NCBI GenBank assembly: GCA_963815665.1
Contig: CAWFHN010000011.1
Coordinates: 124,001-188,000 of the forward strand
From: DASUPK01 sp963815665
Lineage (GTDB): Bacteria > Actinomycetota > Thermoleophilia > Solirubrobacterales > 70-9
Direction of reading: 5' to 3'
Length of the DNA stretch: 64,000 nt
The position numbers and the translations under genes were made by a program. Under the pieces are notes generated by a model, which was not told the DNA's origin, made no database searches, and saw nothing but the letters and a program-made list of their open reading frames with translations. This document shows positions 44,276 to 52,354 of this stretch, piece by piece. Each line of letters begins with the position of its first letter. Position 1 is the stretch's first letter.

Positions 44276-46167
44276 GCCGCGGCCAGGTCCGCCCAGGTCC
44301 CGTAGAGCTCCGCGTAGCGGCCGCCCGCGGCGATCAGCTCGTCGTGCGTCCCGCTCTCCATGATGCGCCCGTTCTCGAGCACGGCGATCCGGTCCGCGCC
44401 GCGAATCGTCGAGAGCCGGTGCGCGATCACGATCGCCGTCCGTCCCTGGAGCAGGCGCTCCAGCCCCGACTCGATCGCCCGCTCGGTCCTGACGTCCACG
44501 TTCGAGGTCGCCTCGTCCAGGATCAGGATCCGCGGCTCAGCCAGCAGCGCCCTGGCGAATGCGATCAGCTGGCGCTGCCCGGCCGACAGGGAAACGCCGC
44601 GCTCGCCGACCTCCGTCTCGAAGCCGCCGGGCATTCGCCGGATGAACTCCCCGGCGCCGATGGCGTCGGCCGCGGCCTCGATCTCCTCATCGCTCGCGTC
44701 CGGGCGCCCGAAGGCGATGTTCTCCCTGACCGATCCGGAGAAGAGGAAGCCCTCCTGGGGCACGATCCCGAGCTGGCTGCGCAGGCAGGTCGAGCTCAGA
44801 TCCCGGAGGTCGTTCCCGTCGACCAGCACCCTGCCCCGCTGCGGGTCATAGAAGCGGGAGACCAGCTTCGCGAAGGTGGACTTCCCGGCGCCCGTCTCGC
44901 CGACCAGCGCCAGGGTCTGACCCGCCGGGACTTGGACGGTGACGTCCTCGAGCGCCCACGCCGCGTCGTCCTCCTCGTCGTCCGGGCCCGTCTCGATCAA
45001 CCCGCTCGAGCGCTTCAGGCCCGCCGTCTTGTCCAGTCCGTACGAGAACCAGACCCCCTCCATCTCGATCTCGCCGCGGAGCGTCCCGGGGTCCAGGGCG
45101 TCGGGCTTGTCGACCATGTCTGGCTCGGTGTCGAGCAGGTCGAAGATCTTGTCCAGCGCCGCCATGCCCTGCTGGTAGGTCGTGTAGAGGTTGGAGAGCT
45201 GCTGGATCGGGTCGAAGAAGGTGGAGAGGTAGCCGACGAACGCGACGACGATCCCGATCTGGGCGTTCCGCGCCGACTCGGTGGCCAGGTCGAGTGCCTG
45301 GTAGCCGCCGTAGAGCAGGATCACCGCCGTCCCGATCGCCGAGAGCAGCTCGACCGCCGGGAAGTACGAGGCGTTCAGGTAGACGGTCTTCAGGTTGGCC
45401 TGGCGGTTGAGCTCGTTGAGCTCGGCCATCCGCTCGACGTGGCGGCGCTCCTGCGCGAAGCTCCGCACGACCCGCACGCCGCTGAGGCTCTCCTGCAGGT
45501 AGGCCGTCACCTCCGCGATCCGCTCGCGTGTGATCCGGTAGGCGCTCGCGGCGACGATGCGGAAGACCAGGCTGGCGATCGCGAGCAGCGGCAGGGTGAG
45601 GAACACCACGAGCGCCAGCTGGACGTCGGCCACGAGCATGATCACGACGACGCCGACGAGGGTCAGGGTGCTCGAGAAGAGCGTGACCACCCCGGAGCTG
45701 ATCAGCTGGTCGAGCGCGTCGACGTCGTTGGTGATCCGCGAGATCAGCACCCCTGGCCGGTTGCGGGTGAAGAACCCGATCGACATCCCCTGCAGGTGGG
45801 TGAAGATCCTGATCCGCAGGTCCTGCAGCGCCCGCTCTCCCACCCAGCCCACCAGATACGTCTGCAGGTAGCTGGTGCCCCAGCCGATCAGCGCGGCCCC
45901 CAGGAAGCCGGCGACGATCAGATACAGAGCGGTGGTGTCTCCGTTCAGTCCGACGTGGACCGCCTGTCCGACCAGGTAGGGAGGCGCCAGCGTCGCCCCG
46001 GTGGCGAGGATCAGTGCGCCGAGCATCATCAGCACCTGGCGCCGGTAGGGCCGCAGCAGCGAGAACAGCCATTTCACCTTCCTCCAACGCTGGTCCTCGC
46101 CGCGCACCAGGCGCCAGAGAGAGCGGAAGAGCAGCAGCACGTTCTGAGTGCCATTCGTCTCGTTCAC
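44272..46167 (-). CDS. ABC exporter half-transporter (type I, membrane + ATPase), partner 2
   Basis: 631 residues. The N-terminal ~370 residues contain six membrane helices (VLMMLGALILATGATLAPPY first). The ATPase follows: Walker A LALVGETGAGKSTFAKLVSR, signature VSLSAGQRQLIAFARALL, Walker B ILILDEATSNVD, H-loop VIAHRLSTI. The signature begins LSAGQ rather than LSGGQ. It overlaps the preceding half-transporter by 4 bases, so the two likely form a heterodimer exporting a lipid, drug or peptide. Confidence 0.92.
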   Translation of the reverse strand: MNETNGTQNVLLLFRSLWRLVRGEDQRWRKVKWLFSLLRPYRRQVLMMLGALILATGATLAPPYLVGQAVHVGLNGDTTALYLIVAGFLGAALIGWGTSYLQTYLVGWVGERALQDLRIRIFTHLQGMSIGFFTRNRPGVLISRITNDVDALDQLISSGVVTLFSSTLTLVGVVVIMLVADVQLALVVFLTLPLLAIASLVFRIVAASAYRITRERIAEVTAYLQESLSGVRVVRSFAQERRHVERMAELNELNRQANLKTVYLNASYFPAVELLSAIGTAVILLYGGYQALDLATESARNAQIGIVVAFVGYLSTFFDPIQQLSNLYTTYQQGMAALDKIFDLLDTEPDMVDKPDALDPGTLRGEIEMEGVWFSYGLDKTAGLKRSSGLIETGPDDEEDDAAWALEDVTVQVPAGQTLALVGETGAGKSTFAKLVSRFYDPQRGRVLVDGNDLRDLSSTCLRSQLGIVPQEGFLFSGSVRENIAFGRPDASDEEIEAAADAIGAGEFIRRMPGGFETEVGERGVSLSAGQRQLIAFARALLAEPRILILDEATSNVDVRTERAIESGLERLLQGRTAIVIAHRLSTIRGADRIAVLENGRIMESGTHDELIAAGGRYAELYGTWADLAAA

Positions 46168-47933
46168 AGCTTCGCCAGCTCCTCGCGGTCCTCAAGATCC
46201 CGCTGGAGGTACACCGAGTCCTCCAGGCCCTTCTCGGCGATCTCCTCGTAGAGGGGGCACCGCTCGAGCAGCTCCTCGTGCGTGCCCCGGTCCACGATCC
46301 GGCCGCGGTCCAACACCACGATCTCGTCGGCGAGCGAGATCGTGGAGAGGCGGTGAGCAACGATGAAGGTCGTCCGGCCCTCCATCGCCTCGCGCAGCCC
46401 AAGCTTGATCTGCGCCTCCGTGCGGGCGTCGACGGAGGACGTGGCGTCGTCCAGGATCAGGATGCGCGGCTCCGCGAGCAGCGCCCGCGCGATCGCCACC
46501 CGCTGGCGCTGCCCGCCGGAGAGCGTCAGCCCGCGCTCGCCGATCACGGTGTCGTAGCCATCCGGAAGCCGGGAGATGAAGTCGTGCGCCTGGGCCCGCC
46601 GCGCCGCCGACTCGATCTGCTCGGGCGTCGCCTCGGGACGGGCGTAGGCGATGTTGCCGGCGACCGTGTCGGAGAACAGGAAGCTGTCGTCGGCCACGAA
46701 CGCGATCTCGGCTCGCAGCGAGGCGAGATCGACATCGCGGATGTCGGCCCCGTCGATCGTCACCCGGCCCTCGCTGGGGTCATAGAGGCGCGCCAGCAGC
46801 CCTACCAGGCTGGTCTTGCCGGCGGCGGTTGGGCCGACCAGCGCGACCGTCCGGCCCGGCTCCACGTCCAGGTCGATGCCCGTCAGCGCCGGTTCCGCGC
46901 CGTCGTAGCGCAGCGTCACTCGCTGGAGCGAGACCCGCCCGCGCCCGTCGGGCAGCGGCGGTGCGTCCGGGGCGCTCTCCATCGACGGCTCGCGGTCGAG
47001 GATCTCGAACATCCTGTTGCCCGACGCGACGGCCCGCTGGGCCATGCTCAGCGACATGCCGAGCCAGCGCACGGGGCCGGAGAGCATCACCACGTAGAGG
47101 TAGAACGCTGTCAGGTGACCGATGCTCGTGTGCCCGTGGATGACCTGGAGCCCGCCGACGAGGAGCACGGCCGCGAGCCCCAGGTTCGGCAGGAAGCCCA
47201 TCAGCGGCGTGTAGAACGCCTGCAGCCGCGTCGAGACCATGCTCTGCTCGAAGACGCGATTCACCGAGTGGGTGAAGCGGCCGAGCACGTGCCGCTCGCG
47301 GGCGAACGCCTTGACGATCCGGATCCCCGAGATGTTCTCCTCGGCGCTCGCCGTCACCTCCCCGATCCGCTGCTGGACCTCCTGCTCGGCCGGTCGGTTG
47401 CGCCGGCTGTAGCGGGTCGCGGTGGCCACCAGGAACGGCACCGGCGCCAGAGCGATCAGCGCGAGCACCGGGTCGAGCACGAACATCGCGGCGGCCGCGA
47501 ACAGGATCGTCAGCGCGCTCTGGCTCACCCAGATCAGCCCGTATCCGAGGAAGAACCGGATCGATTGCAGGTCGACGGTGGCGCGCGACATCAGCTGCCC
47601 TGTCTGCTGGGTGTCGAAGAAGGCCAGCTCGAGCTTCTGCAGGTGCTCGTAGAAGACCTGGCGCAGGTCGAACTCGACGGCCAGAGAGACCTTGCCCGCG
47701 ATCAGCCTGCGGCCCACGGTGAGCGCCAGGCGGAGGATCCCGGCGCCGAGCAGCGCCAGGACCAGCGGCATGATGTCGTCGCGATGCTCGGACTCGATCG
47801 CGTTCACGGCCGAGCCGCTGAGCAGCGGAATCAGCACCGTCATGCCCATCGCCAGCCAGGCCAGCACGAGGGAGAGGATCAGCTGGCGGCGGTAGGGGCG
47901 CAGGAAGCCGAGTAGGCGCCGGAAAGTGGGCAT
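46164..47933 (-). CDS. ABC exporter half-transporter (type I, membrane + ATPase), partner 1
   Basis: About 589 residues beginning MPTFRRLLGFLRPYRRQLIL, with six membrane helices. The ATPase carries VALVGPTAAGKTSLVGLLAR, LTLSGGQRQRVAIARALL, ILILDDATSSVDARTE and VAHRLSTI. The Walker B is followed by aspartate (DDATSSVD) where a catalytic glutamate is usual. Its partner at 44272 has DEATSNVD. One degenerate and one consensus site is a known feature of heterodimeric exporters. ATG 47933 was chosen because further extension upstream enters the divergent coiled-coil gene. Confidence 0.9.
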   Translation of the reverse strand: MPTFRRLLGFLRPYRRQLILSLVLAWLAMGMTVLIPLLSGSAVNAIESEHRDDIMPLVLALLGAGILRLALTVGRRLIAGKVSLAVEFDLRQVFYEHLQKLELAFFDTQQTGQLMSRATVDLQSIRFFLGYGLIWVSQSALTILFAAAAMFVLDPVLALIALAPVPFLVATATRYSRRNRPAEQEVQQRIGEVTASAEENISGIRIVKAFARERHVLGRFTHSVNRVFEQSMVSTRLQAFYTPLMGFLPNLGLAAVLLVGGLQVIHGHTSIGHLTAFYLYVVMLSGPVRWLGMSLSMAQRAVASGNRMFEILDREPSMESAPDAPPLPDGRGRVSLQRVTLRYDGAEPALTGIDLDVEPGRTVALVGPTAAGKTSLVGLLARLYDPSEGRVTIDGADIRDVDLASLRAEIAFVADDSFLFSDTVAGNIAYARPEATPEQIESAARRAQAHDFISRLPDGYDTVIGERGLTLSGGQRQRVAIARALLAEPRILILDDATSSVDARTEAQIKLGLREAMEGRTTFIVAHRLSTISLADEIVVLDRGRIVDRGTHEELLERCPLYEEIAEKGLEDSVYLQRDLEDREELAKL

Positions 47934-47991
47934 GCACCGACTATACAAAGTGAAGTAAAGACCCCGGGCACGCTTCATTACCCTGGAGGCC

Positions 47992-48381
47992 GTGCTCCGG
48001 GAGCTCGTCACCTGGCCGATCTCGATGGCCCGCGCGGCCGTCGACCTGCCGCGCAGCATGGAGCGGAGCATTCGCGAGGCCAACGACCTGATGGAGGTCT
48101 CCCGCGTGCAGCTCGAGGTGATGCGCCGCCAGGCCGACGAGGCGCTGGAGCAGGCGGAGAAGATGAACGAGCTGCTCGCCCGCGTGGTCAGGCTGACCGA
48201 GCCGCTGGAGCGGGCGCAGCGAGGCGGCGAGTACGTCGGCGAGGCCCTGAAGAGGGCTATCTTCGGCGCGGAGCAGGCGGCCGAGGAGGCTGCGGCCGAG
48301 GCCGAGCAGGCCGCCGGCGAGGCGAAGGAAGCCGCCGACGAGGCAGAGATCGCCGCGGAAGAGGCCGAAGCGGAACGGTGA
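47992..48381 (+). CDS. Ala/Glu-rich coiled-coil protein
   Basis: A 129-residue protein from a GTG start. The first 25 residues are partly hydrophobic (LVTWPISMARAAVDL) and may sit on a membrane. The rest is a continuous amphipathic helix (RQADEALEQAEKMNELLARV) ending in Ala-Glu repeats (EEAAAEAEQAAGEAKEAADE). The function is unknown. It is divergent from the ABC exporter by about 60 bases and overlaps the next gene by 4. Confidence 0.6.
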   Translation: MLRELVTWPISMARAAVDLPRSMERSIREANDLMEVSRVQLEVMRRQADEALEQAEKMNELLARVVRLTEPLERAQRGGEYVGEALKRAIFGAEQAAEEAAAEAEQAAGEAKEAADEAEIAAEEAEAER

Positions 48382-48560
48382 GCGGTCCCGACGCCGGTCT
48401 CTGCGATCGCTGCCGGCATCAACGCCTGATCCGGAACACCCGCGGCTCCGTCTTCTCCCTCTGCGAGCGCTCGAAGACCGAGCCGGAGTTCCCTCGCTAC
48501 CCCCGCCTGCCGGTCACCGGCTGCCGCGGTTTCCAGGAACGAGCCGGGGGTAATGGCTGA
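48378..48560 (+). CDS. Small Cys-rich (zinc-ribbon-like) conserved protein
   Basis: A 60-residue protein from a GTG start. The cysteine pattern is LCDRCRHQRLIRNTRGSVFS, then LCERS and a final TGCRGFQ, with a FPRYPRLPV block between. The same order recurs in many actinobacterial short proteins and suggests a single zinc site. No function is established. The GTGA overlap with the upstream coil and an 8-base overlap with the next lipoprotein imply one operon. Confidence 0.65.
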   Translation: MSGPDAGLCDRCRHQRLIRNTRGSVFSLCERSKTEPEFPRYPRLPVTGCRGFQERAGGNG

Positions 48561-49020
48561 TATGCGAGTTGGGCTGGCGGTTCTACTCGCTTTGGCGGCG
48601 ATGGGTCTGGGCGCATGTGGCTCGGGCGGGAGCGACTCGACCGTCGCGCAGGCGCCCCCTGTGTCGGCCGCCACGGCCGACCGGCTGGCCAAGCTGAGCG
48701 ACCGGATCGCCTCCGATCTGGACGCGGGAGACATCTGCCACGCGGCCCACGCCGCCGATGACCTGCGGGCGGCGGTCGAGGACTCGAACCTGCCCGCCAC
48801 GCTGCGCCCCGGCGTGGACGCCGCGGCCGGTCGCCTGGTCGACCAGGTCAACTGCCCGCCACCGCCCGCGCCCCCGCCGCCCAAGGAGAAGAAGAAGCCC
48901 GACAAGGGCAACGGCGACCACTCGAACGACCATCACGGCGGCGACCACGGGCCCAAGCCTCCGGGACATGGCGGCAAGGCCCCTCCGGGACAGGCGAAGC
49001 TCAAGGGTGAGGCCGGGTGA
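48553..49020 (+). CDS. His/Pro/Lys-rich lipoprotein preceding the Ser/Thr kinase
   Basis: 155 residues. The signal RVGLAVLLALAAMGLGAC ends in a lipobox. The mature part has a short helical domain with a DICHAAHAADDL...VNCPP cysteine pair, a PPPPAPPPP stretch, and a His/Asp/Lys-rich disordered tail (NGDHSNDHHGGDHGPKPP) that may bind metals. The stop overlaps the GTG of the kinase, so it could be a sensor or anchor partner of it (inference). Confidence 0.7.
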   Translation: MADMRVGLAVLLALAAMGLGACGSGGSDSTVAQAPPVSAATADRLAKLSDRIASDLDAGDICHAAHAADDLRAAVEDSNLPATLRPGVDAAAGRLVDQVNCPPPPAPPPPKEKKKPDKGNGDHSNDHHGGDHGPKPPGHGGKAPPGQAKLKGEAG

Positions 49021-50081
49021 CCCGCCTCCTGGGCGCTGAGCGCTACGAGCTCGAGGACCGGCTGGGCCACGGCGGCATGGCGACCGTCTACAGCGCCCGC
49101 GACCTGAAGCTCGACAGGCAGGTCGCGATCAAGGTCCTCGCCGACAACTACGCCGGAGACGACGAGGTTCGCAAGCGTTTCTCCCGCGAGGCCCGGGTCG
49201 CCGCCAGACTCGATCATCCGAACGTAGTCCACGTGTTCGACGTCGGCGAGGAGGATGGCCGCCCATTCATTGTCATGGAGCATGTCGAGGGCGGCACCCT
49301 GGGGGACAGGCTCGAAGGCAGAAAGAGATCCATCGCCGGGAGCGAGGCGCTGCGCCTGCTCTGCCAGCTTTGCGAGGGGCTGGGTCATGCGCACGCGAGG
49401 AAGCTCGTGCACCGGGACATCAAGCCCCAGAACCTGCTGCTGCGGGAGTCCGATGGCTGCCTGAAGATCACGGACTTCGGGATCGCCCGGGCGGTCGAGG
49501 AGACGACGCGCCTGACAAGCCCCGGCAAGGTGATCGGCACCGAGCGCTACATGGCGCCCGAGCAGCTGGCCGACGGGAAGATCACGCCCGCCGTCGACGT
49601 CTACGCCTGCGGCGTGGTCGCGGACGAGCTCCTGCCCCAGGCCCGGGAGCCGGAGCTCCGCGAGATCATCGAGCGTTGCCTCCGCGAGGACCCCGGGCAG
49701 AGGTTCAGCGACGCCCGATCACTCGGCGAGGCGCTCGAGACTATGAACGGCGACGGAGACGTCGGAGTCGTCCGCCGGATCAGGTCGCAGGCCCGGCCCA
49801 CGAAGCGTCTGCCGGCGAGGGGCGGCGCCACCGCGGACTGGCCTGCTCCCCGGGAGAGGGTCCCCTGGAGCCGCTCCGCCCGGATGGCCACCGCCTTGGC
49901 GGTCATGCTCATCGTGGCCGCGGGCGCGATCTTCGCGTTGAACCAGAGCGACTCGGGGTCGCCGCCGAAGGCCGGCAGCGCCGCCCAGCGCCCGGCGCGC
50001 GCGGCATCGGTCCCGCGCTCGTCCGATCCGGCGGCGCAGGCGAGGGAGCTTGCGGACTTCCTGCGCGCGCAGTCGCGCTGA
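49017..50081 (+). CDS. Ser/Thr protein kinase with shortened C-lobe and one membrane helix
   Basis: 354 residues. The kinase shows the glycine loop LGHGGMATVYSA, K39 (VAIKVL), HRDIKPQN, DFGIARA, MAPEQL and DVYACGVV, so the catalytic residues are intact. About 35 residues normally found between the DVxxxG helix and the last helix are missing: the text passes from ACGVVADELLPQ to EPELREIIERCL. After the kinase come a linker, a membrane helix (MATALAVMLIVAAGAIF) and a short Ser/Ala tail without PASTA domains. It overlaps the lipoprotein by 4 bases. Confidence 0.8.
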   Translation: MTRLLGAERYELEDRLGHGGMATVYSARDLKLDRQVAIKVLADNYAGDDEVRKRFSREARVAARLDHPNVVHVFDVGEEDGRPFIVMEHVEGGTLGDRLEGRKRSIAGSEALRLLCQLCEGLGHAHARKLVHRDIKPQNLLLRESDGCLKITDFGIARAVEETTRLTSPGKVIGTERYMAPEQLADGKITPAVDVYACGVVADELLPQAREPELREIIERCLREDPGQRFSDARSLGEALETMNGDGDVGVVRRIRSQARPTKRLPARGGATADWPAPRERVPWSRSARMATALAVMLIVAAGAIFALNQSDSGSPPKAGSAAQRPARAASVPRSSDPAAQARELADFLRAQSR

Positions 50082-50085
50082 AACG

Positions 50086-50313
50086 TCAGGGAGTCGTCTT
50101 CGGGACCGGGGCGGTGGGAGTGGGGGTCGCCCGCGTGGTCGCCGGTGGGGTGGACGTGGTCGGCGCGGTCGTGGTGGTGGCCGCCGTGGTCGGCGGGTGG
50201 ACCGCCGGCTCCGATTTCTCGCCACATCCAGCGGCCGCCACGGCGGCCAGCCCCGCCGCCGCAAGCACAAGCGGCAGCGCTCGCCGCCTTCCCGACTCAG
50301 GTACGGACCTCAC
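50086..50313 (-). CDS. Thr/Pro-rich small lipoprotein
   Basis: 75 residues. The basic N-terminus plus ALPLVLAAAGLAAVAAAGC ends in a lipobox. The mature part is a Thr/Pro/Ala stretch of the kind found as cell-wall-spanning linkers, with no folded domain visible. The gene ends 4 bases after the convergent kinase. It is probably a surface lipoprotein of unknown function. Confidence 0.55.
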   Translation of the reverse strand: MRSVPESGRRRALPLVLAAAGLAAVAAAGCGEKSEPAVHPPTTAATTTTAPTTSTPPATTRATPTPTAPVPKTTP

Positions 50314-50322
50314 GGCCCAACC

Positions 50323-50700
50323 TTATCCCGGTGGCCGATCCAGGAACTCGACCTCGGCCAGCGGACTGCTCTCAACCCATTCCTCGAGGTTCCCCGAACC
50401 GCGGCCGAGGTCATCGAGGATGCCGGCGATCACCTCGCGCCGCTCCTCCTCGCCGGTGATCGGCCGAGCGACGGCCGGCAGGTCCGCCTGGGCGCTGCCC
50501 TTCAGGTGGAACATGAACTCCGGGTTTGCGACGAGGTTCGCGTACCAGTCACGCGTGCCGGGCGAGCCGCTCAGGAAGGTCCGGCCGTCATAGCGGTAGC
50601 GCCAGATCTCGATCCGTCGCGGCTCGCCGCTGTTGCGGCCGGTCGTGGTGATGTCGATCGTCCGGTCGGTCTCGAGGGCCCGCTGGATGCCCTCGTCCAC
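50323..50700 (-). CDS. Deazaflavin (F420)-dependent nitroreductase family protein
   Basis: A 125-residue split-barrel protein. IDITTTGRNSGEPRRIEIW and FLSGSPGTRDWYANL match the DDN/DUF385 family that uses F420H2 to reduce quinones or nitro compounds. The catalytic role is by family analogy only. The GTG start immediately follows the TGA of the MFS gene, so the two are cotranscribed. The F420/NADP reductase-like gene at 5.3 kb fits the same cofactor. Confidence 0.82.
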   Translation of the reverse strand: MDEGIQRALETDRTIDITTTGRNSGEPRRIEIWRYRYDGRTFLSGSPGTRDWYANLVANPEFMFHLKGSAQADLPAVARPITGEEERREVIAGILDDLGRGSGNLEEWVESSPLAEVEFLDRPPG

Positions 50701-52230
50701 TCAGGCGGCCTCTGAGTACGCGGCCTCCTCGGCCTGCCCGAGCTCCCCCGGCATCTCGTCGCCGGCGAATTGCTCGGCGGCCTTCTCCTCGGGCTGGATG
50801 ACGGCGGCGGCAACGGCGATCCCGGCGATGACCAGGCCGGCCGCGATCCAGAAGGCGAGGTGATAGCCGCTGGTCAGCGCGGAGGCCGTCGAGTGTCCGG
50901 CGTCCTCCAGGGAATTGCTGCGCGACGTCGACAGGGTGGCCAGCACCGCGAGGCCGAGCGCGCCGCCGACCTGAGCGGTGGTGTTGACCAGACCCGATGC
51001 GAGTCCGGCGTCCGCCCGCGTGGCCCCCGACATGGCGATCGTCATCAGCGCCGGGAAGCAGACGCCGATGCCCGTGCCCATCAGGACCAGCACGGGGAAG
51101 ATGTCGGTCCAGTAGTTGGCGTCGACCGGCGCCCGCGTGAACAGGATCAGTCCGGCGGCGACCAGGGCGAGCCCGGGGAAGAGCAGGGTCCGGGCGCCGA
51201 AGCGCATGATCAGCGGCTCCGAGTAGCGGCCCGTGAGGACGCCCATGATGATGCAGATCGGCAGGAAGGCCAGGCCGATCTGGAGGGCGTCGTAGCCCTG
51301 CACCAGCTGCAGGTAGAGGGAGCCCATGAAGAACATGCCGAACATGCCGGCGACGGTCAGGATCTGAACGATGTTCGCGCCGGAGACGTTGCGGGAGCGG
51401 AAGATCCGCAGGGGAATCAGCGGGGTCTTGGCGGTCGCCTCGCGGGCGATGAAGAGCGCACCCAGGACCAGCGAGCCGGCGCCGAGGAGCAGCGTGGTCG
51501 AGGCGCCCCAGCCGTCCTTGGCGGCCGGCTCGACGATCGCGTAGACGCCGAGCATCAGGGAGGAGGTGATCAGGACGGCGCCGAGCAGATCGGCGCCCTC
51601 GCGGAACCCGATGCCCTTGTCGTCCTCGAGCAGGCGCCGGGAGAAGATCGCCGTGGCGAGCCCGATCGGCGCATTGACGAAGAAGATCCAGTGCCAGCTG
51701 ATCACCTGGGTGATCACGCCGCCGATCAGCAGGCCGACGGCGCCGCCGGCAGAGGCGACGAACGCGTATATGCCGACCGCCTTGGCCTGCTCGGACTGCT
51801 CGGGGAACATCGTCACGATCATGCCGAGGATGACCGCGGAGGTCATCGCTCCGCCGATCCCCTGCAGGAGGCGGGCCCCGATCAGCATGGCCTCGCTCTG
51901 GGAAGCGCCGCAGAGGATCGAGGCGCCGACGAAGACGGCCAGGCCCCAGAGGAAAACCTTCCTGCGGCCCAGCAGGTCGCCGAGCCGGCCGGCCAGCAGA
52001 AGCAGCCCGCCGAAGGTGATCAGGTAGGCGTTGACGACCCAGGCGAGGCTCGACTGGTTGAAGCCGAGGTCGTCCTTGATCGAGGGCAGGGCGACGTTCA
52101 CGACGGTGATGTCGAGAACGATCATCAGCATCCCCGCGCAGAGGACGTAGAGCGCGATCCACCGGGATCGGTCGCTCATCGTCGCCATCTGCTGTTCTTG
52201 ATCCTGGGTTCCCACCTGTGACTGCGTCAT
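50701..52230 (-). CDS. MFS drug transporter, DHA2 family
   Basis: 509 residues with about 14 helices. It opens (after a hydrophilic lead) with RSRWIALYVLCAGMLMIVLD, has motif A at GRLGDLLGRRKVFLWGL and motif C-like GAMTSAVILGMIVTMFPE, and ends in an acidic tail. Such proteins export drugs and antiseptics by proton antiport. A promoter candidate lies 77 bases upstream. The first methionine (MTQSQVGTQD) is the best start. It is cotranscribed with the F420-type protein. Confidence 0.87.
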   Translation of the reverse strand: MTQSQVGTQDQEQQMATMSDRSRWIALYVLCAGMLMIVLDITVVNVALPSIKDDLGFNQSSLAWVVNAYLITFGGLLLLAGRLGDLLGRRKVFLWGLAVFVGASILCGASQSEAMLIGARLLQGIGGAMTSAVILGMIVTMFPEQSEQAKAVGIYAFVASAGGAVGLLIGGVITQVISWHWIFFVNAPIGLATAIFSRRLLEDDKGIGFREGADLLGAVLITSSLMLGVYAIVEPAAKDGWGASTTLLLGAGSLVLGALFIAREATAKTPLIPLRIFRSRNVSGANIVQILTVAGMFGMFFMGSLYLQLVQGYDALQIGLAFLPICIIMGVLTGRYSEPLIMRFGARTLLFPGLALVAAGLILFTRAPVDANYWTDIFPVLVLMGTGIGVCFPALMTIAMSGATRADAGLASGLVNTTAQVGGALGLAVLATLSTSRSNSLEDAGHSTASALTSGYHLAFWIAAGLVIAGIAVAAAVIQPEEKAAEQFAGDEMPGELGQAEEAAYSEAA

Positions 52231-52306
52231 CTGGTTCGGCCTCCTGTGCCACTAACGGGGTCGTTTCCCATACGACCGGGGACCCCCCTGAAACTCATCG
52301 GTCCGT

Positions 52307-52335
52307 TTTACAAGTTCGACCGCGCTCGAAGTCAA
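52307..52335 (-). promoter_or_regulatory. Sigma-70-like promoter for the MFS/F420-protein operon
   Basis: Read on the minus strand, -35 TTGACT (52335-52330) is followed after 17 bases by -10 TGTAAA (52312-52307). The first base after the -10 is about 76 bases before the ATG at 52230. A short inverted repeat CGGTC/GACCG (52299-52322) spans the -10 and could bind a repressor. The -35 is strong but the -10 is a 4/6 match. Confidence 0.55.
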
Positions 52336-52354
52336 GACGCGGTGAAATGCGGCG

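Noticed and set aside
43462..46251. 929-codon plus-strand frame across the poly-Ser lipoprotein and the ABC transporter
   Set aside because: It is in conflict with an intact lipoprotein signal and a full ABC exporter on the other frame and strand. It has no domain of its own.
47934..47991. TATAGT on the minus strand before the ABC half-transporter as a promoter
   Set aside because: No -35 hexamer sits at 15-19 bases and the site is too close to the start codon for an ordinary leader. It is not strong enough to annotate.
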